Shown: one piece after another, positions 9,159 to 18,419 of the stretch
How positions within the stretch are numbered: the stretch's first letter is position 1
Layout: each line of letters begins with the position of its first letter
Origin: Pseudomonas sp. 7P_10.2_Bac1
GTDB lineage: Bacteria > Pseudomonadota > Gammaproteobacteria > Pseudomonadales > Pseudomonadaceae
Assembly (NCBI RefSeq): GCF_025465935.1
Contig: NZ_JANLNV010000088.1
Span: forward strand, 116,435-180,434
Reading direction: 5' to 3'
DNA length: 64,000 nucleotides
Notes under the pieces: model-generated
What the model was told of the DNA's origin: nothing
Seen by the model: only the letters and a program-made list of their open reading frames with translations
Database searches by the model: none
Translations under genes and position numbers: made by a program

Positions 9159-12074
9159 TTAGGGTCTTTGCGCCGCGATAACAGCCTTGCCAACCAGTTC
9201 CCAATCAGGACCGGCAATCTTTGAAGTTAAATGGGTAGCCTTTATCAGCACTCTGCTAGAGAGCCCGGTGACCTTGGCGGTGTCATGGCCGCGCATCAGC
9301 CACTCCAGTTCTTGCATCGAACGCACTCGTTTGGTCTGCAAACGATCGACCAGGCCCTCAACTTCAGAAACGTCCCAATTGAGGATGGCGCCCAGTAATG
9401 TGTTGCAACGCAAAGCCAGATTACGTTCATCGCCAACTTCCACAGCAGATGGGTTTGAGATCTCGAAGTAATTCAACAACACGTCTTGGCTCACACCGTA
9501 GGTGCTGATGCAGTGGTTGAATTGCTGGAACAGATACAGGGTATTTAGCGTTAGTTTGAGTTGAGAGTCTGGGAGGGCCCGGCTGTCCAGCCAGTGCGGA
9601 TGCAGCAGAAACTTGTGCAATACCTCTCTAGTCAGCGGCAACTGCAAGGATTTATCGGCATCGGGGAGCATGAGCAGCATGTATTTGAGCTCTTCAAATG
9701 CTGTTGTGTGATCTACAGACTGGGCGAGTTGGTTGGCGACGTGCATGAACCGGTGTTTTTGCAAATGATCCATGTCCCAAACGTGAGAGCTATCGCAGAA
9801 CAAGCGTTTTATATGCTCTCTGACAGGCTTTAAATCTTCGTATGCCCCATGAAGAATGGATCTGACTTTATCAAGGGCTTCTCTCTTTAGTCGTCGGTCG
9901 TTGCTGGAAGCATCCTGTTGCGGGACTTGTTCAGAAATGACTTCTGAGAGGATCTTTCTAAGAGCATCAAGGCCCAGTTGCTGCTTGGGCTTCGACAGGG
10001 CCTTCATCAATGCAATCGCAATCCAACGGCGCCAAGGGGTTGACCCGGATGCCTCATTGGACGCTAGCTCGGGCAGGCTCAATTCATCAATGCTTGACTG
10101 GGGAATAAATCGATTGTGAAAGTCGTCATATAACGCTTTGAGCTGTTTCAATTGTTCAGTGACAACCGCACTCTGAGGGCTATTGCCTATCATCAATTGA
10201 TGGCGCAGTTGCTGCACACTGCAGTTGTTGCTCTTGAGCCAATTGACCGCCCATTCCATTTGCATGAGGGCATCTAGAAAGTCTGCCGGTGAGTTCTGAT
10301 TGGATGAAGAACGCAAGCAGGGCTTGACCCATTGCTCTGAGGTATTCGCGGCACTCAACAAGTCGGCCAGTTGCGCGCATTCCGTGATCGTAAGCCCGAA
10401 CAGGCTGGCAATTCGCGCTTGTCGATAAAAGGCGGAAAGTGTCCGCAGGTCTTTGTTCAGGTACTTGTTGATATCACGTGTACGTTCAGCCACATACCCG
10501 AGCGACTCGGCAGTATTGCCAAGCCCGAGGGCAGCACAAATCTGATACAGGGCGCTCTGCGTCGCGATGTCAGTCGCGTACGGATTCAGGGGGGTGTCAT
10601 CCAGTTGCAGAGATTGCCCGTTCAAGTGGCCGCTGTTGAAGATGCGGTCAAACAGTGAGTCGCTGTTGCCCACTGCATGGACCGGTATTTGGTACAACAA
10701 GGCCGACAACTCATCTGCTTGAAGCCCATAGCGACGGTTCAAATAGCGGTAAACGCCGAGCACGCGCAGGGTGTTGTCATTAATTTCAAAGGGGGTTTCA
10801 GTATTCGCTTCGCACTGCCTGGCACTGAACATCAAGGTATCCAGTTGTGCAAAAGGCACGTTCACCCAGCGCTGCAACCGAATCATGCGTTGCAGACGAT
10901 CAAATCGCTCTGCTGAGGTATTCAGCAACTCAACCTGACCGCTGCCATGGGCTTTGAGGTCCAGTCGCTGAGTGGAGCCGCCTTCAAGGCCATTGATGTA
11001 ACACACGCCACTGAGGTGGGTCTGGTGAGCGTCGATAAGAGCAGGTTGTACATTTTTTGAGGGGCGGGCCTGATATGTGCCCCGTGCCAGCAGTTCATCC
11101 ACCTGTGTTGAAGTCAGCCCGGTTTGCCGCATGAAATGATCAAGCTTTTTGAGGGCCGTTTCATTGCTGCCATAGTGCTCCGTGAAAGGCGATTTACTGT
11201 CAGTCCATAGCGGCTCGGTTAACAGAACTTGCTGTTCCGGACTCAAGCCTGAAAGCAACTGTTGAGCGACGGAGGCCTGTTGATCGATCACACCATAATT
11301 GTTGGTCGCTGTGTGACCGAGCGGTAACGTCAGGCTCAAGCGATAATTGAGCTCGCCCAGCGCGGGTTTGTTTCCAGTCAAGCCCAGCAGAGCCTGCTGG
11401 TGGGCGAGGTCAAAGGGTAACTCGAAGGGGTAACGAGTTTTCTCCAGGGCATCATTCACCGATTTGAACTTGTACTTATCGGGGTGTCTGTTCAGGTGGA
11501 TGCCCAGGTGCCCTGACAGGACTTCATTGACGATGGTCAACAGCGGCAGTTTCCTGTTGAGGCTCTGATCGTCTATTTGCATGTCTTTGAGTGTGGGACG
11601 GCGTGTCGCGAGGGTGATGCGCTTGCCGGTGCCTTTGCCTGTGGTTTCGACCTGTTGTGCAAACAAGTACAAAGCCCGCAAGTACGCAGCCGGAGAGTCG
11701 AGGGCGGCGATTGAAGACGCATCGCAGTACGCACTCCAGTCTTCGCCGAACAAGGCCGAATACGTCGGACCTGCCGGCGTTTCTCGGCTCAGGTTGCGTT
11801 TGCTCCGGCTCATCTCAGCACTGGGGGAGACCTCGTGTCTGTGCTGAAATTCCAGTTGGGCTGCGTAGCCGCAGGCGTTGTCGTAGGCCTGTCCGGCATC
11901 GTCATCGCAGTGCCGAGCGACCTGCTCGATAAAATCGGTTCTGGATAAGCGAATGATGTCGAAAACCGAGTGAAGGTTGAGCAGTGCCAGGGTCTTCTTG
12001 AAGTCGTGCCGGTTTTCGGCGGGGGGCTTCGGTGAGTCGATCAATGAATGCAACAGCGGGGGTAGATCGGGCAT
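9159..12074 (-). CDS. Tc toxin A subunit, N-terminal part (TccA/TcaA-like, TcA1)
   Basis: A 971-residue protein of the Salmonella virulence plasmid A (VRP1)/TcA N-terminal family. It starts MPDLPPLLHSLID and carries the family segment around ALFGEDWSAYCDASSIAALDSP-like residues (near 110-130), where DSPAAYLRALYLFAQ is typical of TcA shells. Its size nearly equals Photorhabdus TccA, and the next gene nearly equals TccB, so the A subunit is split in two as in the tcc locus. It is the first gene of the minus-strand toxin operon; an AGGAG lies about ten bases before ATG 12074. The role is as the N-terminal alpha-helical part of the pentameric TcA injector. Family identity is secure; the target host and receptor cannot be read from sequence. 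Confidence 0.9.
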   Translation of the reverse strand: MPDLPPLLHSLIDSPKPPAENRHDFKKTLALLNLHSVFDIIRLSRTDFIEQVARHCDDDAGQAYDNACGYAAQLEFQHRHEVSPSAEMSRSKRNLSRETPAGPTYSALFGEDWSAYCDASSIAALDSPAAYLRALYLFAQQVETTGKGTGKRITLATRRPTLKDMQIDDQSLNRKLPLLTIVNEVLSGHLGIHLNRHPDKYKFKSVNDALEKTRYPFELPFDLAHQQALLGLTGNKPALGELNYRLSLTLPLGHTATNNYGVIDQQASVAQQLLSGLSPEQQVLLTEPLWTDSKSPFTEHYGSNETALKKLDHFMRQTGLTSTQVDELLARGTYQARPSKNVQPALIDAHQTHLSGVCYINGLEGGSTQRLDLKAHGSGQVELLNTSAERFDRLQRMIRLQRWVNVPFAQLDTLMFSARQCEANTETPFEINDNTLRVLGVYRYLNRRYGLQADELSALLYQIPVHAVGNSDSLFDRIFNSGHLNGQSLQLDDTPLNPYATDIATQSALYQICAALGLGNTAESLGYVAERTRDINKYLNKDLRTLSAFYRQARIASLFGLTITECAQLADLLSAANTSEQWVKPCLRSSSNQNSPADFLDALMQMEWAVNWLKSNNCSVQQLRHQLMIGNSPQSAVVTEQLKQLKALYDDFHNRFIPQSSIDELSLPELASNEASGSTPWRRWIAIALMKALSKPKQQLGLDALRKILSEVISEQVPQQDASSNDRRLKREALDKVRSILHGAYEDLKPVREHIKRLFCDSSHVWDMDHLQKHRFMHVANQLAQSVDHTTAFEELKYMLLMLPDADKSLQLPLTREVLHKFLLHPHWLDSRALPDSQLKLTLNTLYLFQQFNHCISTYGVSQDVLLNYFEISNPSAVEVGDERNLALRCNTLLGAILNWDVSEVEGLVDRLQTKRVRSMQELEWLMRGHDTAKVTGLSSRVLIKATHLTSKIAGPDWELVGKAVIAAQRP

Positions 12075-12253
12075 AGCGGGGCGTCTCCTAGTGCCAAATG
12101 GACAATCCTTATGGACGCTTTGAAGCTAACAAGGCGCGCCGGTGTAAAAAGCCGGACCGGGCCGTTTGCGTTCTAGGAGATATCGTTACTTGTGACAGAC
12201 AAAAGCGTTTACGGCGCCCGACACACAGCCCCGAATCGACTGATGTTCACGCC

Positions 12254-12270
12254 ATTAACCATGGGTTAAT
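12254..12270. promoter_or_regulatory. 17-bp inverted repeat between the toxin operon and the hydrolase
   Basis: ATTAACC-ATG-GGTTAAT is a perfect dyad with 7-base arms and a 3-base centre. It lies in the 291-base gap between the divergent TcA1 gene (start 12074) and the hydrolase gene (start 12366). Its position suits an operator for a dimeric regulator; which gene it controls is unknown. Nothing else in this gap was recognisable. Confidence 0.4.
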
Positions 12271-12365
12271 CGAATGATGTGACGCTGCGCAACCGTTGAA
12301 GATGGCTCGGTGCCTCATTCGGTCGCTAGGCCAGCGTATAGATCCAACCCTTCGAGGAACTGTTC

Positions 12366-13388
12366 ATGTCATTTATCAAACGCTCGTCCGCGTGCCTGTT
12401 CGTGGCCTGCGCGTTGCCGTTAATGGCCAACGCAGCGGCCGAACCGTCCACGCCCAGCTACGGCGAAGAGCTGCAAGGGTTTGAGTACCCGTATCCGCTG
12501 CATCATTTCCGCTTCCAGTCCCAGGGCCAGGCCTTGCAGATGGGGTATATGGACGTAGCGCCGACCGGCACTGCCAATGGTCAAACAGCCGTACTGCTGC
12601 ATGGCAAGAACTTCTGCGCAGCAACCTGGGGTGACAGCATCAAGGCGCTGAGCGATGCGGGTTATCGAGTGGTGGCGCCAGACCAGATCGGCTTTTGCAC
12701 CTCCAGCAAACCGGCGAATTATCAGTACAGCTTTCAACAGTTATCCGCCAACACCCATGCCTTACTGACCAGCCTTGGCATTGATAAAGCCGACATCATC
12801 GGCCACTCAACGGGCGGGATGCTCGCCACGCGTTATGCGCTGATGTATGCGCCGCAGACCGAGAAGCTGGTGCTGGTCAACCCGATCGGCCTGGAGGACT
12901 GGAAGGCTTTGGGGGTGCCGTGGCGCAGTGTTGACGAATGGTATGAGCGCGAGTTGAAACTGGACGCCAAAGGCATCCGCAACTACGAACAAAGCACCTA
13001 CTACTCGGGTCAATGGAAGCCTGAATACGACCGTTGGGTCGACATGCTCGCCGGTCTTAACAAAGGGCCGGGGCACCAGCGGGTCGCATGGAACTCGGCC
13101 TTGATCTACGACATGATTTTCACCCAGCCGGTGTTCTACGAATTGCCCAACCTCAAAGTCCCGACCATGTTGATGATCGGTGATGCCGACACCACCGCCA
13201 TTGGCAGCGATATTGCCCCGCCCGAGGTCAAGGCCAGGATCGGCCATTACAGCGTGTTGGGCAAACAGGCGGCCAAACTGATCCCGGGTGCGCAACTGGT
13301 GGAGTTCCCGGGCATGGGGCATGCACCGCAAATGGAAGACCCGGCAGGGTTCAACCGGGTGTTGATCGAGCGGCTGGGTAGTCTGTAG
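12366..13388 (+). CDS. Secreted alpha/beta-fold hydrolase
   Basis: A 340-residue protein with an N-terminal signal peptide (hydrophobic core about 8-22, cleavage near ANAAAEP). It is followed by an alpha/beta-hydrolase fold. LLHGKNFCAATW (about 77-88) supplies the HG oxyanion strand, the nucleophile elbow GHSTGG carries Ser148, a Gly-Asp-Ala-Asp segment at 272-275 supplies the acid, and GMGHAPQMEDP carries His319. These form a complete Ser-Asp-His triad, so it is probably active on an ester, epoxide-derived or similar small substrate in the periplasm or outside the cell; the substrate cannot be told. GAGGAAC sits about seven bases before the ATG. It stands alone, divergent from the Tc toxin operon. 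Confidence 0.85.
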   Translation: MSFIKRSSACLFVACALPLMANAAAEPSTPSYGEELQGFEYPYPLHHFRFQSQGQALQMGYMDVAPTGTANGQTAVLLHGKNFCAATWGDSIKALSDAGYRVVAPDQIGFCTSSKPANYQYSFQQLSANTHALLTSLGIDKADIIGHSTGGMLATRYALMYAPQTEKLVLVNPIGLEDWKALGVPWRSVDEWYERELKLDAKGIRNYEQSTYYSGQWKPEYDRWVDMLAGLNKGPGHQRVAWNSALIYDMIFTQPVFYELPNLKVPTMLMIGDADTTAIGSDIAPPEVKARIGHYSVLGKQAAKLIPGAQLVEFPGMGHAPQMEDPAGFNRVLIERLGSL

Positions 13389-13976
13389 ACGCCATCACGG
13401 GCTGCGATCTGGTGAGGTTGAAATCTTTTAAGGGCGGGCGTTGTGCGCTTATAAGATCGACAGATCGCAGCCACGATGCTTCGGCAGATCCTGGGGTTTT
13501 GCGACTGTTGGGCTACAGTCAATCCTTGATTTAGAGCGCCTATCTACGTTATAGCTAAAAAGGCATTCATTAGTTTTACAGGAAATGACAAACCCATATG
13601 GACGGAAGCACACGTATCCATCGCCAGTTCGGCTCACATTTCGCCTCCCTGATAGCGCAATGTGGGCCTCACCTCAAAGCGTGTATGTCTCGCCTCCTGG
13701 CAAACCTCGCATTACCCCACCTCAAACCCTGTTTTTCAGGTAGCAGCGCCAACTGGCGCCACTGTTACATCCCTCCGCCTGATTTTTTCTGATCGTTCGC
13801 CCAACCGGGGCTTGCGCCGTATGTTTTCAACGGCGTGTGCTGCTGTCCGGCTTTTTATCTGAACCTTTCAATGTTGGCTTGCTGCGTCTGTCAGTCGTCA
13901 GTTTCAGGCCATAACACGTGCTTTGCTGATCCTTGATGGACGGCGGGGCGCTCGCAGTACAAGGAGCAACACTCCC
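13389..13976. other. 588-base intergenic region
   Basis: No convincing gene lies between the hydrolase stop and the mannitol enzyme start. The left part holds a degenerate REP-like inverted pair (see 13400-13472). The rest lacks coding signs. A reading frame at 13598-13792 has no plausible composition, no homolog I recognise and no good ribosome site. The right end supplies AAGGAG at 13961-13966 for the downstream gene. Confidence 0.6.
13400..13472. repeat. Degenerate REP-like inverted repeat
   Basis: GGCTGCGATCTG at 13400-13411 is repeated as its exact reverse complement CAGATCGCAGCC at 13461-13472, 49 bases apart. The sequence after the second arm (…GATGCTTCGGCAGATCCTG) resembles the GATCGCAGCC…CTTCGGCAG…CTCCTG pattern of Pseudomonas repetitive extragenic palindromes. 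It follows the hydrolase gene and may help end or stabilise its transcript. Confidence 0.5.
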
Positions 13977-16094
13977 ATGATCTATTTCCAGGGCAAAAGA
14001 ATCTTCAGCGCTATCTTCGACATGGACGGCACGATGTTCGACACCGAACGTCTGCGTTTCAAAACCCTCAAGCAAGCGGCCAGTGAGATTTTCGGCACGC
14101 CGTTGAGTGAAGCAACGCTGATTGGCTCTTTAGGCTTGAGCGCGAAAAAAGCCGAAGCGCTGGCCAAGGCCAATCATGGCGAAGATTTCCCTTATGCCCA
14201 AGTCCGTCAACGCGCAGATGAGCTGGAGCTGGCTTACGTGCGTGACCATGGCGTGCCGATCAAGGACGGCCTGCTTGAAGTCCTCGAACGTTTGCGCAAG
14301 TACGGCTTGACCATGGCCGTTGCGACCTCCAGCCGCCGCGCGATTGCCGAGGAGTACCTGATCAACGCCAACGTGCTGAAGTACTTCGATGTGACCGTGT
14401 GCGGCGATGAGGTGAGCCAAGGCAAGCCCCATCCCGAAATTTTCCTGGCGGCGGCCAGTGCGTTGAACTGCCTGCCGCAACATTGCCTGATGCTCGAAGA
14501 CTCGGAAAACGGTTTGCTTTCGGCCATCCGTGCCGAGGGCCAGCCGATTCTTATCGAAGACATCAAGCCACCTGCACCCGAAGTCAAGGCGGGTGCCTTG
14601 ATGGCTTACCAGAGCATGCATGGGTTTCTCGGTGACTTGAATGACTGCATGCCCGACCTCGGGACCCCGGAACTGACCGAGGGTTTCCCGCAAGCCCTCA
14701 ATCAGTTCAGTGTGGGTATCCATGGTTTTGGTGCCATGGGCGGCGGTTACCTGACACAGATTTTCTCCCATTGGGATGGTTACACCCGCCCGTGTGAAAT
14801 CATTGCCGCGACCCGCTCGCGGATGTTGCGCGAAACCATTCAGGCGTTTGGCCGTTTCAGCGTGCGCTATGGTGCTACCTCGTTCGATCAGACCATCGAC
14901 AACCTCACCATGATCGACATGGATGACGCCGAGGCGGTGATCCGCATGTACGACAAGGCGGAAATCATCGGGCTGAGCCTGCCCGAAACGGCCATACGCA
15001 ACCAGGCCCAGGTGATTGCCCAGGGGCTGGTCCGTCGCTATGAGCGGCGTGGGCGCGAACTGACAATCCTGACGGTGCTGAATAAAGTCGGCGGGGCCGA
15101 GTTTGTCCGCCGTCATGTGCAAGCGCAATTGGCCATGCTGGTTGCGGCGCCGGTTGCAGAAAAAATTCTCGATAACACACACTTTGCCGAAACCGTAGTC
15201 AGCCGCATTGTCTCGAAAATCTCCAACGAGGCTTTGGTGCGGCAGTTGCGCATCAAGTCGAAGATTTTCCAGAACAGCCTGGATGAGCAGCCGCCAGTAC
15301 GCAAAGCTGCATCGAAGTCGCCAGCGCCGGAATATGAGCGTCTGATCGCGCGCTTTCGTCCATTCACTCAGCCCAGCAATGCGCTGAGCCAACTGCACTT
15401 GATCCTGTTCAACAGCGAGTCAGACATGCCGCTGTATGCCGAGCGTTGCAGCAATCTGCTGGAGCGCCTGCGCCAAGTCAAAACGGTGGATGACATCACT
15501 CAGACCCAGGTCATGAAGAACTTGCTGTGGAATGGTCCGCACGCAATCATCGCCTGGTACGCCAGCGTGTTGGGGTATTCATGGATCGGGCAGGGCATGG
15601 GCGATGCGCGAGTCAGCGCCCTGGCAGAGCGCTTGATTTACCAGGAGGTGGGTCCGGCGTTGGTGGCTGAATACCCAAAGATGGCCGATCCAGTGGCTGA
15701 TTTTTCGAAGACATTTCTGGAGCGCTGCAAGACCTCGTTCAAGGACCCGTGCGCTCGCGTTGGACGCGACCCGCTGCGTAAACTGCAGCGCAACGAACGG
15801 ATCTTGCGCAGCATAGACTTGGCCAAAAAACATGGCATTGATAGCAGCGCCCTCGAGTTTGGCAGTGCGTTGGCGCTGCATTGCGCGTTGCAGTGCACCG
15901 ACAGCAAAGACCAGGAAAGCCAGTTGATTCGCAGCTTATATCAAGCATCGGGAAGTATTGAGGCCGTGCTGTCGTACACCGGCCCATACAACGGGCGAGC
16001 TTATCCGGGTCTGGACCCGATGGCTGACGCCGCGCTGATCAAGGCCATCAGCGAGCAGTTTGCGCGGCTGCACGAGCAATTGCCCGCAGCTTGA
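13977..16094 (+). CDS. mtlD: Bifunctional mannitol-1-phosphate dehydrogenase/phosphatase (HAD-MtlD fusion)
   Basis: A 705-residue fusion. Residues about 1-215 are a HAD phosphatase of the beta-phosphoglucomutase type: FDMDGTMFD (nucleophile Asp15, acid Asp17), ATSSRR, GKPHPEIF and MLEDSENG form motifs I-IV. Residues about 245-700 are a polyol long-chain dehydrogenase: the Rossmann start GIHGFGAMGGGYL, and the catalytic Lys514, Asn519, His522 in KNLLWNGPH, exactly the K-x4-N-x2-H spacing of that family. Acinetobacter baylyi MtlD has this same architecture and makes mannitol from fructose-6-phosphate through mannitol-1-phosphate as a compatible solute under salt stress. The same role is inferred here. 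ATG 13977 is chosen because AAGGAG lies ten bases upstream and the HAD fold begins at once. No mannitol transporter is nearby, which favours synthesis over uptake. Confidence 0.9.
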   Translation: MIYFQGKRIFSAIFDMDGTMFDTERLRFKTLKQAASEIFGTPLSEATLIGSLGLSAKKAEALAKANHGEDFPYAQVRQRADELELAYVRDHGVPIKDGLLEVLERLRKYGLTMAVATSSRRAIAEEYLINANVLKYFDVTVCGDEVSQGKPHPEIFLAAASALNCLPQHCLMLEDSENGLLSAIRAEGQPILIEDIKPPAPEVKAGALMAYQSMHGFLGDLNDCMPDLGTPELTEGFPQALNQFSVGIHGFGAMGGGYLTQIFSHWDGYTRPCEIIAATRSRMLRETIQAFGRFSVRYGATSFDQTIDNLTMIDMDDAEAVIRMYDKAEIIGLSLPETAIRNQAQVIAQGLVRRYERRGRELTILTVLNKVGGAEFVRRHVQAQLAMLVAAPVAEKILDNTHFAETVVSRIVSKISNEALVRQLRIKSKIFQNSLDEQPPVRKAASKSPAPEYERLIARFRPFTQPSNALSQLHLILFNSESDMPLYAERCSNLLERLRQVKTVDDITQTQVMKNLLWNGPHAIIAWYASVLGYSWIGQGMGDARVSALAERLIYQEVGPALVAEYPKMADPVADFSKTFLERCKTSFKDPCARVGRDPLRKLQRNERILRSIDLAKKHGIDSSALEFGSALALHCALQCTDSKDQESQLIRSLYQASGSIEAVLSYTGPYNGRAYPGLDPMADAALIKAISEQFARLHEQLPAA

Positions 16095-16139
16095 GAGCTA
16101 AACTGTCGTCAATTCGCTCCTCAGCGGCTACCTGACGTA

Positions 16140-17522
16140 TTACGCGCTCCTTAACGTCAGCACGGCATCCAGCCCGCCCTGCGGCCGGTTGTGCAGCACC
16201 AGGGTACCGCCATGGGCCGTTGCCACGGTCTGGGCGATGCTCAAGCCCAGGCCGTAACCGCCGGTGCCGGTGTTGCGCGAGGTTTCCAGTCGGTAAAACG
16301 GCTCCAGCACCTGGGTCAGTTGCTCGGGTGCAATACCGGGGCCGCTGTCTCTGACAGTGATCACCAGGTGTTCAGGCTGTTCATCAACGATGACCTGTAC
16401 ATCACGGGCGTAACGCACGGCATTTTCCACCAGGTTTTGCACGCACCGCTTGAGGCTGCGTGCATAGCCTGACACGGGGTGTTTGGCGCGACCTGCCAGG
16501 GTGATGTGTTCACCCATGTCCTGCAGGTCGGCCTGCAAGCTTTGCAGCAGCGCGTTGATATCGATGTTCTGTCGTGCCTCGTTGATCTCACCACTGCTGA
16601 CAAATTCCAGGGTGGTCGACACCAACCCCTCCATGTCGGTCAGGTCCTTGCGAAAGCGCTGCTTCTGTTCCTCGTCATCAAGCATTTCTGTGCGCAGGCG
16701 CAGACGGGTGATGGGCGAGCGCAGGTCATGGGACACCGCCGCCAGAAACCGCGTGCGTTCGGCCAGACTATGCAGCAGGCGTTGTTGCATCAAGTTGAAG
16801 GCCTCGGCGGCACGGCGAACCTCCACTGGCCCCTTGACCTCCAGCGGCTGGCGACGAATATCGTTGCCCAACGCCTGGGCGGCCTGAGCCAGTTCATTTA
16901 ACGGCCGAATGGCCAGGCGCACGGCGAACAAGGCAATGATCACCAGCACAATGATGCGCACCAGATAGATCCGCCAAAAGTAGTCAAGCATCACATCGGC
17001 CGGAGACAGGCTGGTCCAGCCCTGGTCTTCGCGGGCTTGTACCTGCAACCAGCGGCCATCGGCCAAGCGCAGTTCAAGAGTGTATTGGCCGGTCACCGGG
17101 CTGGAGCCAAACAAGGTGTCGATACCGGCTTTTTCGCCTTTCTGGTCGAGCAGGGTGAGGTTGAGCAGGCGCAAGGGCGTTTGAGTCCCGGTTTTTTCAT
17201 CGATCAAGTGTTTCAGCAGGTCTTCTGTGGCCTGATCCTGCGCCGAGAGCCGGGCGGGCGCCGAGAGGGGGGCGTCGAGTTCGGTCAGTTGGAAGGTGTC
17301 AGTATTCAAGCTCTGGAGCAGCAGGGCGGCATTGTCCGGGCTGGACTTGGATACCCGCACGATGTCCGCCAGGCGGCTGGCAATCAGTCGGGTGGGGATC
17401 TCCAGTACCTGGCTGTGACGCACGTCGTACCAGATGCTGCTGGTCGCCACCTGGGCGCCGAGCATGCCGATCACCAGAATGATCACCAGCCGTCCGAAGA
17501 GCGTGCGCGGTATCAGCTTCAT
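16140..17522 (-). CDS. Two-component sensor histidine kinase (EnvZ-like)
   Basis: 460 residues: membrane segment about 9-30, periplasmic domain about 31-180, second membrane segment about 182-205 and a HAMP region (about 205-258). The H-box AVSHDLRSPITRLRLR carries phospho-acceptor His265. The C-terminal ATPase has NLVENAVRYA (N box), RDSGPGIAP (G1), and GTGGYGLGLSI (G2). The start overlaps the response-regulator stop by four bases (ATGA). The pair lies divergent from the siderophore receptor, so it probably senses an iron-chelate signal, as PfeRS and PirRS pairs do beside their receptors. This link is inference from position. Its 3' end faces mtlD convergently with only 45 bases between, and no clear terminator is visible there. 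Confidence 0.92.
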   Translation of the reverse strand: MKLIPRTLFGRLVIILVIGMLGAQVATSSIWYDVRHSQVLEIPTRLIASRLADIVRVSKSSPDNAALLLQSLNTDTFQLTELDAPLSAPARLSAQDQATEDLLKHLIDEKTGTQTPLRLLNLTLLDQKGEKAGIDTLFGSSPVTGQYTLELRLADGRWLQVQAREDQGWTSLSPADVMLDYFWRIYLVRIIVLVIIALFAVRLAIRPLNELAQAAQALGNDIRRQPLEVKGPVEVRRAAEAFNLMQQRLLHSLAERTRFLAAVSHDLRSPITRLRLRTEMLDDEEQKQRFRKDLTDMEGLVSTTLEFVSSGEINEARQNIDINALLQSLQADLQDMGEHITLAGRAKHPVSGYARSLKRCVQNLVENAVRYARDVQVIVDEQPEHLVITVRDSGPGIAPEQLTQVLEPFYRLETSRNTGTGGYGLGLSIAQTVATAHGGTLVLHNRPQGGLDAVLTLRSA

Positions 17523-18229
17523 GATGCGTGGGTCACCTTGATCGAGGTCAGCATATAGCCTTCGTTACGCACGGTCTTGATCAGCTCGGGCGTCAATTGC
17601 TGGCGCAAGCGGCTGACGCACACATCAATCGAACGGTCGAACGGCGTGCTGTCTTTGTCAAACACGTGGTTAAGCAGGAAGTCCCGGCTCAGCGGGCGAT
17701 TGGGGTGCTGCAACAACAGGCGCAGCACGCGATAGTCGGAGTTGCCCAGGCTGATCACCACACCCTCGGGGGACAGCACCTGGCGGGCGCGGGTATCGAG
17801 GCGCCAGCCGTCGAAGTTCACATAAGGCACTTCGTCGACCCGTGCACGCTCGGGAAAGCTCTGCGCCCGGCGCAACACCACCTTGATCCGCACCAGCAGT
17901 TCGCGCGGATCGAAAGGCTTGGGCAGGTAATCGTCCGCGCCAATCTCAAGGCCGACGATGCGGTCGATCAAACCGCCACGTGCCGTGAGCATGATCACCG
18001 GGATATTGGAAGTCACCCGCAGCGTGCGGCACAGGCTCAAACCGTCTTCGCCCGGCAACATGACATCAAGGACGATCAGGTCAATGACGTTCATTTCCAG
18101 GCGCCGGTGCATCTCTTTGCCGTCAGAGGCGGTCGAGGTCTGGTAACCGGCATCGCGCAGGTACTGCGCCAGCAACTGACGGATTTCGGGGTCGTCATCG
18201 ACGATTAATATGTGATCTTGCTTGGACAT
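17519..18229 (-). CDS. OmpR-family response regulator
   Basis: 236 residues from ATG 18229. The receiver domain has the acidic pair in IVDDDPEIR, phospho-acceptor Asp55 in LIVLDVMLPG, the switch threonine in MLTARG and the lysine in YLPKPFDP. The C-terminal winged helix is of the OmpR/PhoB type (GNSDYRVLRLLLQHP, then FDRSIDVCVSRLRQQL). The frame can be extended upstream to 18352, but the added residues have no family match and the receiver fold starts at MSKQDHILIV. It is transcribed first, followed by the kinase, and is divergent from the receptor gene at 18420, whose 190-base upstream gap is its likely target. Confidence 0.93.
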   Translation of the reverse strand: MSKQDHILIVDDDPEIRQLLAQYLRDAGYQTSTASDGKEMHRRLEMNVIDLIVLDVMLPGEDGLSLCRTLRVTSNIPVIMLTARGGLIDRIVGLEIGADDYLPKPFDPRELLVRIKVVLRRAQSFPERARVDEVPYVNFDGWRLDTRARQVLSPEGVVISLGNSDYRVLRLLLQHPNRPLSRDFLLNHVFDKDSTPFDRSIDVCVSRLRQQLTPELIKTVRNEGYMLTSIKVTHAS

Positions 18230-18387
18230 GTGAACTCGAATGGGCCTGGGAAAGGGTGTGCAATAGCGGATTTTGCACGGGCAAGGCCGGCGAAATGTAA
18301 TGAAATGTTGTGGCTGCGAATCTTCATGCATCACCAATACAAAGTCGGACAATTGCCGGCAAAGGCGCTCTTTAGAATGGCGAATCT

Positions 18388-18407
18388 AAATGCGAGTCAT
18401 TGTAATT
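18388..18407 (+). promoter_or_regulatory. Probable Fur box before the siderophore receptor
   Basis: AAATGCGAGTCATTGTAATT resembles Pseudomonas Fur sites (AATGCGAATCATTATCATT-like), with a partly symmetric AATGC/CATTG core. It ends just before the AAGGA ribosome site of the receptor gene. Iron repression of the receptor and the downstream importer is inferred. Confidence 0.5.
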
Positions 18408-18419
18408 AAGGAAGGTCCG

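Noticed and set aside
13598..13792. Small frame in the gap before the mannitol gene
   Set aside because: No ribosome site, no conserved features and poor codon pattern.
14130..15398. Open frame of 422 codons antisense to the mannitol fusion gene
   Set aside because: No domain is seen, and both domains of the sense gene are intact through this stretch.
18229..18352. N-terminal extension of the response regulator
   Set aside because: The added residues are unlike any receiver domain; the fold begins at 18229.
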